DNA from: Planctomycetota bacterium
Lineage (GTDB): Bacteria > Planctomycetota > UBA1135 > UBA2386
Assembly: GCA_016716265.1 (NCBI GenBank)
Contig: JADJWQ010000002.1
Location: 333,001-397,000 of the forward strand
Reading direction: 5' to 3'
DNA length: 64,000 nt
The position numbers and the translations under genes were made by a program. The stretch's first letter is position 1, and each line of letters opens with the position of its first letter. Below the pieces are notes generated by a model. That model did no database searches and was not told the origin of the DNA. It saw only the letters and a program-made list of their open reading frames with translations. Shown here in pieces: positions 17,153-26,186 of the stretch.

Positions 17153-18061
17153 TCAGCGGACGACCAGCATCGCGAGGGCGTTCGTCAGGTCGGGCACGGC
17201 GCCGAGCACGGCGGCCTGCGACGCGAGTGGGAGGCCGACGAGCTGCGGATCCGCGGGGATCGCGAGCGGCAATTGCGCGAATCCGGACGCGGACGTCGTC
17301 GTCGGGATGCCGTAGGCGGGTGCGACGCCGACGAGCCAGTACGAGCAGCCGAGCAGCGGGAACGGCGTCGTCGCCGGGATGCCGATGCCGAACACGAACA
17401 GCGCCGGCGTGTTCGCGGTCGCCTCGACGAGCTCGACCGCGAAGTTCTGGCCGATGCGTGCGAAATCGGAGGCGACCAGCCGCGGCGGCCGGCCTCCGCT
17501 ACCCGAGCACGGTGTGCCGACGTCCGACGCGGCGCCCGCATTCGGGATCACCGTCAGCCGCTGGTAGTACTGCGCGGAGTCGTTGCCGGTGATCGTGACG
17601 AGGCTCGGCGGCGGGTTGGTCGTCGTCACCGCGCGCTCCCAGGTGCCGATCGCGATCGGCGACCCGGCCGTGGCGATGACGTAGTGGTAGGTCACGGTGC
17701 CGGCCCACGACACGCCGAGCACGTACGTGTTGCCATTGACGAGCGGCACGCCGATCGGCCCGCTCGAGTACCAGGCCGGACCGACACCGGTGCCGTCGAC
17801 GGTCACCGACTTGCTGAACCAGGCGGCGGCCGACCCATTGCGGGTCGGCGAGCGGTGGATGAAGAACGTCAGCGTCTCGGGGCCGGGGACGTTCAGGTAC
17901 ATCTCGTAGTCGGCCAGCACGACCGACTGCGTGATCGAGAACACGTTGCCCTTGCCGGCGTTCGCACGCGACGGCGCCGTCGTCGTACCGCCGACGGTGA
18001 TCGTCTGCTGCGCGTGCAGCAGCGGGAGGAGCAGGCAGAGCGCGACGAGAGATCGGACCAT
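17153..18061 (-). CDS. Secreted protein with planctomycete-type C-terminal domain
   Basis: A 302-residue exported protein of unknown function. The ATG gives a signal peptide (VRSLVALCLLLPLLHA then QQ). The first part (about 20-175) is a beta-rich domain with Thr/Val repeats and aromatic strands (VTYHYVIATAGSPIAIGTWE). The second part (about 185-302) begins with GTPCSGSGGRPPRLVASDFA, continues LFVFGIGIPATTPFPLLGCS and ends with strand-forming sequence. I associate this tail with many secreted Planctomycetota proteins, where it may serve as a common surface or sorting module. That is an impression, not a database result. The right terminal repeat of the IS unit lies directly after the stop codon, so the natural 3' end of the transcript may be displaced. 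Confidence 0.7.
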   Translation of the reverse strand: MVRSLVALCLLLPLLHAQQTITVGGTTTAPSRANAGKGNVFSITQSVVLADYEMYLNVPGPETLTFFIHRSPTRNGSAAAWFSKSVTVDGTGVGPAWYSSGPIGVPLVNGNTYVLGVSWAGTVTYHYVIATAGSPIAIGTWERAVTTTNPPPSLVTITGNDSAQYYQRLTVIPNAGAASDVGTPCSGSGGRPPRLVASDFARIGQNFAVELVEATANTPALFVFGIGIPATTPFPLLGCSYWLVGVAPAYGIPTTTSASGFAQLPLAIPADPQLVGLPLASQAAVLGAVPDLTNALAMLVVR

Positions 18062-18165
18062 GGGAGGAGGCCGGGGAGGAAGAACGGGGGCGCGGGGCAG
18101 AGTGGCTCCAGGATAGCGGTCGTGGCGGGGTGCCGGCGCGTCCTGGTGCCGTTCGTCGGCGCCGC

Positions 18166-18171
18166 TAGATT
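18166..18171 (+). promoter_or_regulatory. Candidate leaderless promoter -10 hexamer TAGATT
   Basis: TAGATT preceded by GC, 9 nt before the ATG at 18181, with no ribosome-binding site between. It fits a leaderless transcript. Confidence 0.5.
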
Positions 18172-18180
18172 GCCCGGACG

Positions 18181-18639
18181 ATGGACGAGACGTTCTTGAC
18201 ACTCCTCGCGCCGCTGGCGCGGACCCTGCGCGACTGTCCGATCGCGGACCCGAAGGCGGCCAGGGCCTGGCTCGACGAGCACCTGCCGTTCGCGGGCGCG
18301 ACGATCACCGCGGTGCGCGCGGCGGCCGTCGCCGGAGCCGAGGCGGGCTGGCTCCTGCCGAAGCGGAACGGGACGATCCGCTTCGGTCGCGTGGCGAAGG
18401 ACCTCGAGGGCTTCAGCGTCGACGCCGTGTGGATGAGCGACCCGGGGCCGAAGCACCGCCACCCGAACGGCGAGATCGACCTGTGCTTCGCGATCGACGG
18501 CGCGCCGCGGTTCGACGGCAATGCGGAGGGCTGGACCGTCTACGGTCCCGACACCACGCACGTCCCGACGGTGCGGGGCGGGACGATGCTGATCCTGTAC
18601 TTCCTGCCCGGCGGCGCGATCGAGTTCCTGCCGAGCTGA
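18181..18639 (+). CDS. DUF4863-like protein (4-hydroxylaminobenzoate lyase-like)
   Basis: A 152-residue soluble protein resembling the DUF4863 family, to which 4-hydroxylaminobenzoate lyases belong. The most telling stretch is PGPKHRHPNGEIDLCFAIDG (about 98-117), a His-rich cupin-like strand pair, followed by GWTVYGPDTTHVPTVRGGTM and a hydrophobic ending (LILYFLPGGAIEFLP). The N-terminal half is helical (LTLLAPLARTLRDCPIADPK). No nitroaromatic-degradation genes are nearby, so the lyase activity should not be assumed. Family placement is from memory of the motif. Confidence 0.6.
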   Translation: MDETFLTLLAPLARTLRDCPIADPKAARAWLDEHLPFAGATITAVRAAAVAGAEAGWLLPKRNGTIRFGRVAKDLEGFSVDAVWMSDPGPKHRHPNGEIDLCFAIDGAPRFDGNAEGWTVYGPDTTHVPTVRGGTMLILYFLPGGAIEFLPS

Positions 18640-18697
18640 CGCGGCCCGGGCGCGGCCGACACTTGCCGCGCGGAGCAGCCCGCGGACACTGCGGCCC

Positions 18698-19777
18698 ATG
18701 CGATCCCGCAGCCTCCTCGCAGTCGTCCTGGTCATCCCCCTCGGCGCGCTCGCGGCACAGCGCGAGCCGGGACCGCTCGCCGCGCCGCTCATGGCGCGCG
18801 TTTCGGCGTACCAGACCGAGCGCGCGGTCCCCGGCGTGTCGGTCGCATTGCTGCGAGCAGACGGGGCGATCGAGGTCGCGGCCCTCGGCCTCGCGGACGT
18901 CGAGAACGACGTACCGGTGACGCCCGCGACCATGTTCCGGCTCGCGTCGATCAGCAAGCCGATCACCGCGGTCATCGCGCTCCGGCTGTGGGAGCGCGGT
19001 CAGCTCGACCTCGACCGGCCCGTTCACGAGCTGGTGCCGGAGTGGCCGGCGAAGGCCTGGCCGCTGACGTGCAGACACCTGCTCGGCCACCTCGGTGGTG
19101 TGCGACATTACGCGGGCGACGGCGAGCTGCGCTCGAACCGCCACTACGCCGACGTCAGGTCGGCGCTGCCGATCTTCGCGGCCGACGACCTGCTGTTCGA
19201 GCCCGGCACGCAGATGCGCTACTCGACCTACGGGTACAACCTGGTCGGAGCTGCGTGCGCCGTCGCGGCCGGCCGGGACTTCCGGCTGCTGCTGCAGCAG
19301 GAGGTGGTCGAGGTCGCCGGCCTGACGCACCTGCAGCTCGACGATCAGGACCGCATCATCCGGCACCGCGCGCAGGGCTATCGGCGCGGTCCGGACGGTG
19401 TGCTGCTCAATGCCGTGCCGGTCGACACCAGCAACAAGGTGCCAGGTGGCGGCCTGATCGGCACGGCCGAGGGCCTCGTGCGCTTCGCCGGTGCAATGCT
19501 CGACGGCCGGCTGGTGCGCGAGGACACGCGCCGCACGATGTGGACGAGCATGCGGACGACGGCCGGCGAGCGCACCGGCTACGGGATGGGGTTCGGCGTG
19601 CTCGCCGACCCCGACGGCGACGCGGCCTGGGTCGTGCAACACACCGGCGCACAGCCGCGCGTCAGCACGATCCTGCGGATCGACGTCGATGCGGGGATCG
19701 CCTGCGCGGTGCTCTGCAACCTCGAGGGCGAGGGTCGTGAGCTGCGGGAGCTGGCCGCCGCGCTGCTCGCCGAGTGA
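18698..19777 (+). CDS. Secreted serine hydrolase, class C beta-lactamase/PBP-like
   Basis: A 359-residue exported serine hydrolase of the beta-lactamase/DD-peptidase superfamily. Signal peptide SLLAVVLVIPLGALAAQ; catalytic SxxK in FRLASISKPITAVIAL (about residues 80-95); second motif around RYSTYGYNLVGAA (Tyr and Asn, about 172-184); third motif region VVQHTGAQPR (H-T-G, about 312-321). All three active-site motifs are present, so it is probably active. Substrates in this family range from peptidoglycan peptides to esters and cannot be told from sequence. It stands alone, with no ribosome-binding site and 58 nt after the previous gene. Confidence 0.88.
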   Translation: MRSRSLLAVVLVIPLGALAAQREPGPLAAPLMARVSAYQTERAVPGVSVALLRADGAIEVAALGLADVENDVPVTPATMFRLASISKPITAVIALRLWERGQLDLDRPVHELVPEWPAKAWPLTCRHLLGHLGGVRHYAGDGELRSNRHYADVRSALPIFAADDLLFEPGTQMRYSTYGYNLVGAACAVAAGRDFRLLLQQEVVEVAGLTHLQLDDQDRIIRHRAQGYRRGPDGVLLNAVPVDTSNKVPGGGLIGTAEGLVRFAGAMLDGRLVREDTRRTMWTSMRTTAGERTGYGMGFGVLADPDGDAAWVVQHTGAQPRVSTILRIDVDAGIACAVLCNLEGEGRELRELAAALLAE

Positions 19778-19800
19778 CGGCGGGCCCCCGGCGGCGGGCG

Positions 19801-21180
19801 TCAGTCTGCCGGCAAGGCGATCTCGATGCAGGCCGGGAACTGGAAGCGCGGGTCGCCGCGCGATGCGGTCGTGGCGAGCAGCGTGTCGAGCCGCCGCTGC
19901 ACCGGGCCGTCGTGCAGCACGGCACCGTTGACGGTGACGCGGACCGGGCCGTCGAGGTCGCACAGCTCGTCGCGCAGGTAGATCCGCAGCGTTGCATTGC
20001 GCAATGCGTGCGTCGGCGGATACGGCTGCTCAGCGGTCGTCGGTGCGTCGTCTTCGACGGCGGCGACCTCGACCGTGCGCAGCTCGGGATCGAGCCGTGC
20101 CTCGATGCGGATGGCGTGCCGCTCGCCGGGGGCGTCGAGGCCGAGCCAGTAGAACGCCGGCCGCGTGCGGCCGAACAGCTCGCGGCGCACCCAGCTGACC
20201 GCGTGCGGCCACGGGTCGCGGCGGTGCTCGGCGATCCACGCGACGCCGGGTCGGTAGTCGATGCCGTGCCCGCGGCCGGGTTGCTCGGCCAGCTCGTGCA
20301 CGTAGCCGACCTCGCCGTCCGGCAGCGCCGTGCGCAGCTCGTCGAGGCGCGTGTGGAAGCGGCGCGCGAGGCCGACGCGGTCGAACGTGGTGTCCTCCGC
20401 ACCGACGTCGGTGCGGAACGCGACGTGGCGCAGGTTCTCGGGCGGGTGCGCGTGCGGGTGCTCGCCGGCCGCCATCGCATCGGCGCCGGCGAAGCGGTCG
20501 GCCATGTGCGGTGCGAGGATGTCGGTGCCGTAGCCGCCCTGCGAGATGCCGAGCAGGTAGACGCGGTCGGGATCGACGCCGAGCGTCGCGATCGCGACCT
20601 CGATCAGCTCGTCATACGCGTCCTGGTGATGCGCGTGGCGCCAGCGGCCGAGCCGGTCGTCGGCGATGCGCGGGATCAGGTAGAGGCCGTCCGGTGGATA
20701 GACGCGGGCGGCGAGTGCGATCTGGGTGCGCCACTCGCGGGTGTTGACGTCCCAGGTGTGCGGGCCGTCGGCGCTCGCGTTCTGGCCGCCGCCGTGCATG
20801 CACAGGAACAGCGGTCGGCCGGCGGCCGGCCTCCCGCCGGGCTCGCGCAACAGCAGCGCGTACGGCATGTCGTGCTCGCCGACCTGCAGGTCGTGGACCT
20901 CGGGCGTGCCGTTCGTCGCCGCCGGCAGCGGCGGTACGGGCGCAGCCACACCGCCGGCGGCGACCCGCGCGCACCAAGCGGTCCACACTGCCCGTGCGGC
21001 GGCGTCGGCGCCGGCGCGGTCGAGCGGCGGCCCGGCGGTGTCGCCGAGCAGGGCGGCGCGCTCCGGCGCGGGCGCGGCGAACCAGCGCTCGAGCAGCTCG
21101 GGTTCCGGGGCCTGCGCGCGCGCGGCGGCGGGCGCGACGAGCAGCGCTGCGAGCAGCGCGCGGGGATGGGCGTTCGACAT
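19801..21180 (-). CDS. Secreted alpha/beta hydrolase (esterase/peptidase type)
   Basis: A 459-residue exported hydrolase. Signal peptide (RALLAALLVAPAAARAQ), an N-terminal helical extension, then an alpha/beta-hydrolase core: oxyanion-hole HGGGQN in LFLCMHGGGQNASADG (about 129-144); the nucleophile elbow GISQGG (Ser about 226); and a His-containing stretch EQPGRGHGIDY late in the domain. A beta-rich C-terminal part (about 340-459) follows. The layout resembles esterases of the polyhydroxybutyrate-depolymerase/LpqC type and prolyl-oligopeptidase-like hydrolases. The substrate is unknown. The ATG start gives the signal peptide. The downstream edge converges on the serine hydrolase gene. Confidence 0.83.
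   Translation of the reverse strand: MSNAHPRALLAALLVAPAAARAQAPEPELLERWFAAPAPERAALLGDTAGPPLDRAGADAAARAVWTAWCARVAAGGVAAPVPPLPAATNGTPEVHDLQVGEHDMPYALLLREPGGRPAAGRPLFLCMHGGGQNASADGPHTWDVNTREWRTQIALAARVYPPDGLYLIPRIADDRLGRWRHAHHQDAYDELIEVAIATLGVDPDRVYLLGISQGGYGTDILAPHMADRFAGADAMAAGEHPHAHPPENLRHVAFRTDVGAEDTTFDRVGLARRFHTRLDELRTALPDGEVGYVHELAEQPGRGHGIDYRPGVAWIAEHRRDPWPHAVSWVRRELFGRTRPAFYWLGLDAPGERHAIRIEARLDPELRTVEVAAVEDDAPTTAEQPYPPTHALRNATLRIYLRDELCDLDGPVRVTVNGAVLHDGPVQRRLDTLLATTASRGDPRFQFPACIEIALPAD
19994..20007. repeat. Perfect 14-bp palindrome built from GCATTGC
   Basis: GCATTGCGCAATGC lies inside the alpha/beta hydrolase gene. It is one of many CATTG/CAATG occurrences in the window. A similar 13-nt dyad occurs at 35572-35584. 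Confidence 0.5.
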
Positions 21181-21209
21181 GAGCGTGCGGGTTGGCGCCG
21201 GGCGGGCGG

Positions 21210-22171
21210 TCAGTCGGGCGGGTGGGCGAAGGCGGGGTCGAGCCCGCGGAGATCGGGGGTAGCGGGGACTCCACGACGCACGGCCGGCCGTCGGCCGGGT
21301 GCGGGAACGACAGCCGGGCCGCGTGCAATGCGATCCGGCCGGGCGGCAGGCGCGGATCGCGCAGCGCGCCGTAGCGGTGGTCGCCGACCAGCGGGCAGCC
21401 GCGCGACGCGAGGTGCGCGCGGATCTGGTGCGTGCGGCCGGTGTCGAGCCGGACCTCGACCAGGGCGAGGCCGGTCGCGCCGATGGCGAGCGTGCGGTAG
21501 GTCGTGCGCGCGAGCAGGCCGTCGACCGCCGTGCGGGCCTTCGGCCGGTCGCCCCCGGCGTCGGCGACCGCGAGCGGCGCGTCGATGACGCCGGCGGCCG
21601 GCGACGGTGCGCGCGTCGTGATGGCGAGGTAGCGCTTGTCGACGCGGCCGTCGCGCAGCGCAGCGACGAATGCGCGCAGGCCCCGCGCGGAGACGCCGAA
21701 CGCGACGACGCCCGACGTGCCCCGATCGAGCCGGTGTGCCGGGGCGGGACGGAAGGTCAGGGCGGCGGCCGCCGTGTCGCCCGCCGCGAGCGCGCGGACG
21801 CGCGCGGCGAGGTCGTCGCGCTGGCCGGTCCCGCCGTGCACCGCGAGGCCCGCCGGCTTGTCGACGATCCACAGATCGGCATCGCGGTGCAGCACGCGGA
21901 CCGCCGCCGGCGCCGGGCGGGTCGGGCGCGGCGGGCGCGGTGCGCGCTCGCCACCGCGCAGCGCGGCGAAGCGCGCGTCGTCGAGCGCGAGGCTCACCGC
22001 GTCGCCGGGCGCGAGCCGCCGCGAGCCGTCGCAACGCGCGCCTCCGACCCGCACGGCACCGGTGCGCACGAGGCGGTGGATCAGCGCGAGCGGCGCCTCC
22101 GGCAGCAGCTTCCGCAGGAAGCGGTCGAGCCGTTGGCCGGCGTCGTCGTCGTGCACCGTGAGTTCGATCAC
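21210..22171 (-). CDS. RluA-family pseudouridine synthase with probable 1-nt deletion near its 3' end
   Basis: An RNA pseudouridine synthase of about 320 residues, acting on rRNA or tRNA uridines. It has an N-terminal S4-like RNA-binding domain (GQRLDRFLRKLLPEAPLALI, RTGAVRVGG), the start of the catalytic domain (VLHRDADLWIVDKPAGLAVH), the catalytic motif HRLDRGTSGVV with its Asp, and VRLDTGRTHQIRAHLASRGC. Just after CVVESPLP the frame is lost at a run of five C (plus-strand GGGGG at 21255-21259). Adding one C gives DLRGLDPAFAHPPD and a stop at 21210. Without it the frame runs on through the next gene. Total length is 962 nt, one short of a codon multiple. Start is a GTG. Either a sequencing error or a real 3'-end mutation; the catalytic core is intact. 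Confidence 0.82.
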
Positions 22172-22278
22172 CGGTTCGCGTCGGGGTGGGGGTGGGGCGT
22201 CGCCGCCGCCCCGGGGATCATCCCCCCGCGGGCGCGGCGCCACCAAGCGCGAATCGGGCAGCGCGCAGGCGCCGCGGC

Positions 22279-22284
22279 TACAGT
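22279..22284 (+). promoter_or_regulatory. Candidate leaderless promoter -10 hexamer TACAGT
   Basis: TACAGT preceded by GC, 7 nt before the GTG at 22292. There is no Shine-Dalgarno site. Confidence 0.5.
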
Positions 22285-22291
22285 CGCCGCT

Positions 22292-22900
22292 GTGAGCCGA
22301 CCGACCGCCGCCCGCGCCGAGGGCGCGCTGCGCCTGTTCATCGCGATCGAGCTGCCGGACCCGATCCGCGCGCTGCTGGAGCGCGAGCTGGAGGCGCTCC
22401 GCGCGCTGCGAGCCGACCTCGGGCTCGTGCGTGCCGCGCAGCTCCACGTCACGCTGCGCTTCCTCGGCGACACCGACCCGACGCGCATCGCGGAGGTCGA
22501 GGTCGCGATGCGCGAGGCCGCGGAGCGGCACGCGCCCTTCCCGCTGCGGATCGAAGGTGCAGGGCGATTCCCGCCGCGCGGCGCTCCGCGGGTGTTCTGG
22601 GTCGGGCTCGGCGGCGAGGTCGCCGCGCTCGCGTCGCTCGCGCACGACCTCGAGGGTGCGCTGCGCACCCGGCGCTTCGCGCCCGAGCCGAAGCCGTTCA
22701 CGGCTCACGTGACGCTCGGCCGCGCGCGGGGCCCGCGCGGGCTGCGCGACGTCGAAGCGCACCTCGCCACGCGCGGCCCGACGCTGCGCAGCGAGGACTT
22801 CGACGTCGCGGCACTGCGGCTGTTCCGCAGCGAGCTGCTGCCGGGCGGTGTCGTGCACACGGTGCTGTGCGACGTGCCGTTCGGCAATGCGCCGCGCTGA
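22292..22900 (+). CDS. thpR: RNA 2',3'-cyclic phosphodiesterase (2H/LigT family)
   Basis: A 202-residue 2H phosphoesterase that opens 2',3'-cyclic phosphates on RNA ends. Both His-x-Thr-x signatures are visible: HVTLRFLGDTDP (about residues 51-62) and HVTLGRARGPRG (about 138-149). They are spaced as expected, with the opening LRLFIAIELPDPIRALL and the closing FRSELLPGGVVHTVL also typical. Length is close to the usual 180-200 residues. The GTG start is preferred because a TACAGT hexamer sits 7 nt before it and the family N-terminus begins about 15 residues later. It is divergent from the pseudouridine synthase gene. Confidence 0.93.
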   Translation: MSRPTAARAEGALRLFIAIELPDPIRALLERELEALRALRADLGLVRAAQLHVTLRFLGDTDPTRIAEVEVAMREAAERHAPFPLRIEGAGRFPPRGAPRVFWVGLGGEVAALASLAHDLEGALRTRRFAPEPKPFTAHVTLGRARGPRGLRDVEAHLATRGPTLRSEDFDVAALRLFRSELLPGGVVHTVLCDVPFGNAPR

Positions 22901-22980
22901 CGGCGCGGGCGGTTCCGGCCGGTCGTGCGTCGACCGCTCCGCGCGGCCAGCATCGGTCGCCGCCGCGGGCGCTGAGCCCA

Positions 22981-24321
22981 TCAATGCCCGGCGGCGGCGT
23001 GCTCGTCCGTCGGGATCGGCGGCAGCCCGCGCATCGCGGCGAGCGGCAGCAGCATCGCCGCACCGCCGACCAGCGCCGGGGCGGTGCTGCCGAAGCGCCA
23101 GTACAGGAGCCCGCCGATCACCGGGCCGATCGCGCGGCTCAGCGATCCCATCGATCGCAGCGTGCCCTGCGTCAGGCCCTGGCGGTCGCGCGGTGAGTAG
23201 CGCGACACCAGCGAGCCGAGCGACGGCATCGCCAATGCGCTGCCGACCGACAGCGCCGCGAGGCCGACGTAGAGCCAGGTCGCCGTCGTCGACAGCCCGA
23301 TCGCTACGAAGCCCGGCAGCATGACGACGAAGCCGGCCCGCGCGACCGCGATCTCGCCGAAGCGGGGCACGACCCGGCGCACCAGCCCGCCCTGCACCAG
23401 CGCGATCAGCAGCCCGATGAACACGAACATCCACGCGTTGTCGCCGACCGTGAACGAGAAGCGCTCGACGGCGAGGAACGTCAGCGTGAACTCCAGTGCG
23501 CCGAACGCGGTCAGCTGCAGCAGGTAGATCACGTGCGTGCGCAGGATGCCCGGCGCGCGCACCGCGTGGAGTGCGGCGAACGGGTGCAGCGTCGCGCGCG
23601 CGCGGTCGGTGCGACCGGGCGTCGCCGGGCGGGTCTCCGGCAACCGCTTCGCGATCCACAGGAGATTCAGGAGCGCGAGCAGCAGCGAGCCGAGCGCGGG
23701 GGTCGAGAACGGGTTCACGCCGAAGCGGACGCCGCCCGGCCAGGCGTCCTGCAGCGCGATCGCCGGCAGGGACAGGCCACCGCCGAGCGCCGGCCCGACC
23801 ACGAACCCGAGCCCGATCCCCATGCCGACCATCCCCATGCCGTGCGCGCGCTGCCGGCCGGTCGTCGTGTCGGCGACCACCGCGGCCGCGGTCGCCACAT
23901 TGCCGGCCATCGCGCCGGCGAGCAGGCGGGCGACGATCAGCAGCGAGAACGTGCCTGCGAACACCCACAGGAAGTGCGCGAACGCGGTGGCGCCGACGGT
24001 CAGGAGCAGCGTCCGGCGGCGTCCGACGCGGTCCGACACGGCGCCCCACACCGGCGCGGCCAGGAACTGCATCAGGGCGTAACAGCCGCCGAGCACGCCG
24101 CCGAACAGCGTGACGACCGCGTTCTGGTCGTCGCCCGCGAACTCGCGCAGCCAGGCGGCCAGGCGGCCGATCGCGCTGTCGGGACCTTCGAGCGCGACGT
24201 AGTGGTCGAGCAGGTGCGGGAAGATCGGAAACAGGATCGACATCCCCGCGATGTCGAGGAACACCGTCAGGAAGACGATGCCGAGGAGCGAGCGGGGGCG
24301 GGCTGGTCGAGGGTCTGACAT
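22981..24321 (-). CDS. MFS transporter, DHA1/TetA-like drug exporter
   Basis: A 446-residue polytopic inner-membrane protein with about 12 hydrophobic segments. The motif GAVSDRVGRRRTLL (about 95-108) is the MFS loop 2-3 signature. ILFPIFPHLL in the first helix region and GLGFVVGPALGG in helix 5 (motif C, GxxxGPxxGG) indicate an antiporter of the 12-helix drug:H+ type, similar to tetracycline exporters. The second half begins at about residue 245 (LRTHVIYLLQLTAFGALEF). The substrate cannot be told. The ATG at 24321 is chosen; another ATG 18 nt upstream is possible. It is divergent from the glycosyltransferase cluster. Confidence 0.88.
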   Translation of the reverse strand: MSDPRPARPRSLLGIVFLTVFLDIAGMSILFPIFPHLLDHYVALEGPDSAIGRLAAWLREFAGDDQNAVVTLFGGVLGGCYALMQFLAAPVWGAVSDRVGRRRTLLLTVGATAFAHFLWVFAGTFSLLIVARLLAGAMAGNVATAAAVVADTTTGRQRAHGMGMVGMGIGLGFVVGPALGGGLSLPAIALQDAWPGGVRFGVNPFSTPALGSLLLALLNLLWIAKRLPETRPATPGRTDRARATLHPFAALHAVRAPGILRTHVIYLLQLTAFGALEFTLTFLAVERFSFTVGDNAWMFVFIGLLIALVQGGLVRRVVPRFGEIAVARAGFVVMLPGFVAIGLSTTATWLYVGLAALSVGSALAMPSLGSLVSRYSPRDRQGLTQGTLRSMGSLSRAIGPVIGGLLYWRFGSTAPALVGGAAMLLPLAAMRGLPPIPTDEHAAAGH

Positions 24322-24500
24322 TCGGGATGAACCCCGCATCAGACCACGCCGGCCCGGCCGTCGCGAACGTTTGCCGGTCCGGTCGCGCGGCCGGCGGGCG
24401 CGGCGTGGTTCGGCGGCAATCGGCTCGCGGCCGGCGCGGCGGTCGGCCACACTGGCGCGCCACGCCGCGACCCGGGGGGCTCCCGGCGGCGCTCCGAACG

Positions 24501-26186
24501 ATGGCGGTGACGACGGACCTGGACGACCCGGCGCGAGCTGCGCGCGGCCTGCCCGACCTCGGCTCGCGCGCGCTGTTCGTGGTCGCGTTCGCGCTGTGCG
24601 TCGTCGCGGTGTGGTCGGAGACGAGCGTCACCGGCCAGGACGAGTACTGGCTGTCGTTCCGCACGCCGCTCGAGATGCTCGAGCGCGACAGCTACCTGAC
24701 GCCGTGGCTGAACGGCGAGCCGCGGCTGCAGAAGCCGCCGCTGCTCTACTGGCTGAGCTGCCTGAGCTACGCGGTGCTCGGGCCCTCGCCGTTCGCTGCA
24801 CGGCTGTGGGGGGTGCTGGCCGGCGCGGGCATCGCCGTCGTCGCGGCACGCATGTATCGGCGGCTGTTCGGCGCGGACGGCACGCTCGCCGGCCTCGTCG
24901 CCGTGACCGCGCTCGGCGTCTCGATCGAATCGCGGCGCGCGATGCTCGACCTGCCGATGGGTTTCCTGGCGATGTGGTCGGTGCTCGCCGGCATGGCGTG
25001 GGCGAGCGGCGGGCGGCGGCTCGGGCACGCGCTGCTCGCGGCGGCGCTGCTCGGGCTCGCGGTGCTGACCAAGGGACCGGTCGCGATCCTGTTCGCCGGT
25101 ACCGCCGCGGTCGCGGGCGTGCTGGTCGCGTCCAGGCAGGCGCGCAGCGAGCCGGGCGCGCCGCGGCCGCCGCGCCGGCTCGGTCACGCGCTGCTGGCGC
25201 TCGCGGTGCTCGCGCTGGTCGTCGCACCGTGGCCGTGGCTGATGGCGCTGCGCTGGCCGCGCGAGCTCGACGCCGTGCTGCACGCGGAAGCCGAGGCGCG
25301 GCACGTCGCGTGGTTCCGGCCGCAGTCGATCGGGCCGGTGCTCGGCGGGTCACTCGGTGCGATCGCGCCGTGGTCGGTCGCGGCGTTGTTCGCGCTGTGG
25401 GCCGCGGCGCGCGGCACGCGCGGGGGCGACCGCTTCCTGGTCGCATGGTGTGCGGTCGCGGTCGTGCCGTTCCTGTTCATCAAGACCTTCGAGCGCTACC
25501 TGATCCCGATGGTCTGCCCGCTCGCGGTGCTGGTCGCGCGCTACCTCGAGTGCGCGACCCCGCGCGCGCTGCGCAACCACCTGACGCTCGCGGTCGCGGT
25601 GCTCGGCGCACCCGTCGCGCTCGCGGCGCTGTTCGTGCTGTGGTTCGGGCTCGGCGTCGCCGGGCCGCTCGCGACGCTCGCCGCGTGGAGTCTCGCGTTG
25701 CGCACCGCCCGCCGTGACGGCGGGGCCCGGCGCGTCGCGCTGTGGCTCGGTGTGACGACCGCGCTGCTGCTCGGCGCGGTCTACCCGAGCCTCGGGCTGA
25801 ACCGTCTGCCCGCCGACCTGCCCGCCGACCTCGGCCGGCACCGCGTCGCCGTCTACCACCGCGCGCAGCCGGCGATGCTGTCGATCCGGCTCGGCCGCAG
25901 CGTCGTGCCGATCGAGCCGGGCGACGACGTCGGCGAGCGCCTGCGCGGCTTCCGCGGTTACGTGTTCGTGCAGTCCGAGGACGCCGAGGACTTTCGCGCC
26001 GAGGCCGCGCGCGCCGGGCTGCTGGTCACGCGCGCTGGCACGTTCCGGTCGTTCTACTCCCGCAAGGCCTGGCTGCGGTTCGCGCGCGCGGACGCGACCT
26101 GGGCCGACTGGCGACGGGCGATCGTTTCGCGCTCGCTCGCTCCGTTGCAGCCGGGCTTCGAGTATGACTGGGTGACCGATGAGTGA
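24501..26186 (+). CDS. ArnT/PMT-like membrane glycosyltransferase (GT39/GT83 type), copy 1
   Basis: A 561-residue membrane protein that should transfer a sugar from a polyprenyl-phosphate donor on the outer face of the inner membrane. The N-terminal helix is followed by the catalytic-type acidic motif GQDEYW (about residue 48), then RLQKPPLLYWLSCL (about 75-88), the family's conserved KPPLxYW, RRAMLDLPMGFLAM and the cytoplasmic-loop motif AVLTKGPVAIL. About ten further hydrophobic segments and a C-terminal soluble domain (about 430-561) complete it. The acceptor could be lipid A, another glycolipid or protein. It overlaps the phosphatase gene by 8 nt. The ATG start is preferred; upstream sequence in frame is Arg-rich and unlikely. 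Confidence 0.85.
   Translation: MAVTTDLDDPARAARGLPDLGSRALFVVAFALCVVAVWSETSVTGQDEYWLSFRTPLEMLERDSYLTPWLNGEPRLQKPPLLYWLSCLSYAVLGPSPFAARLWGVLAGAGIAVVAARMYRRLFGADGTLAGLVAVTALGVSIESRRAMLDLPMGFLAMWSVLAGMAWASGGRRLGHALLAAALLGLAVLTKGPVAILFAGTAAVAGVLVASRQARSEPGAPRPPRRLGHALLALAVLALVVAPWPWLMALRWPRELDAVLHAEAEARHVAWFRPQSIGPVLGGSLGAIAPWSVAALFALWAAARGTRGGDRFLVAWCAVAVVPFLFIKTFERYLIPMVCPLAVLVARYLECATPRALRNHLTLAVAVLGAPVALAALFVLWFGLGVAGPLATLAAWSLALRTARRDGGARRVALWLGVTTALLLGAVYPSLGLNRLPADLPADLGRHRVAVYHRAQPAMLSIRLGRSVVPIEPGDDVGERLRGFRGYVFVQSEDAEDFRAEAARAGLLVTRAGTFRSFYSRKAWLRFARADATWADWRRAIVSRSLAPLQPGFEYDWVTDE

Noticed and set aside
18181..18639. Assignment of nitroaromatic degradation from the DUF4863-like gene
   Set aside because: No nitroreductase or ring-cleavage genes are nearby. 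Family membership alone does not support the pathway.
20612..24664. Very long minus-strand open frame (about 1350 codons)
   Set aside because: It joins the RluA-type gene to non-coding frames of three neighbours. Most of it is Arg/Pro/Ala-rich shadow sequence, and only the pseudouridine synthase part is real.
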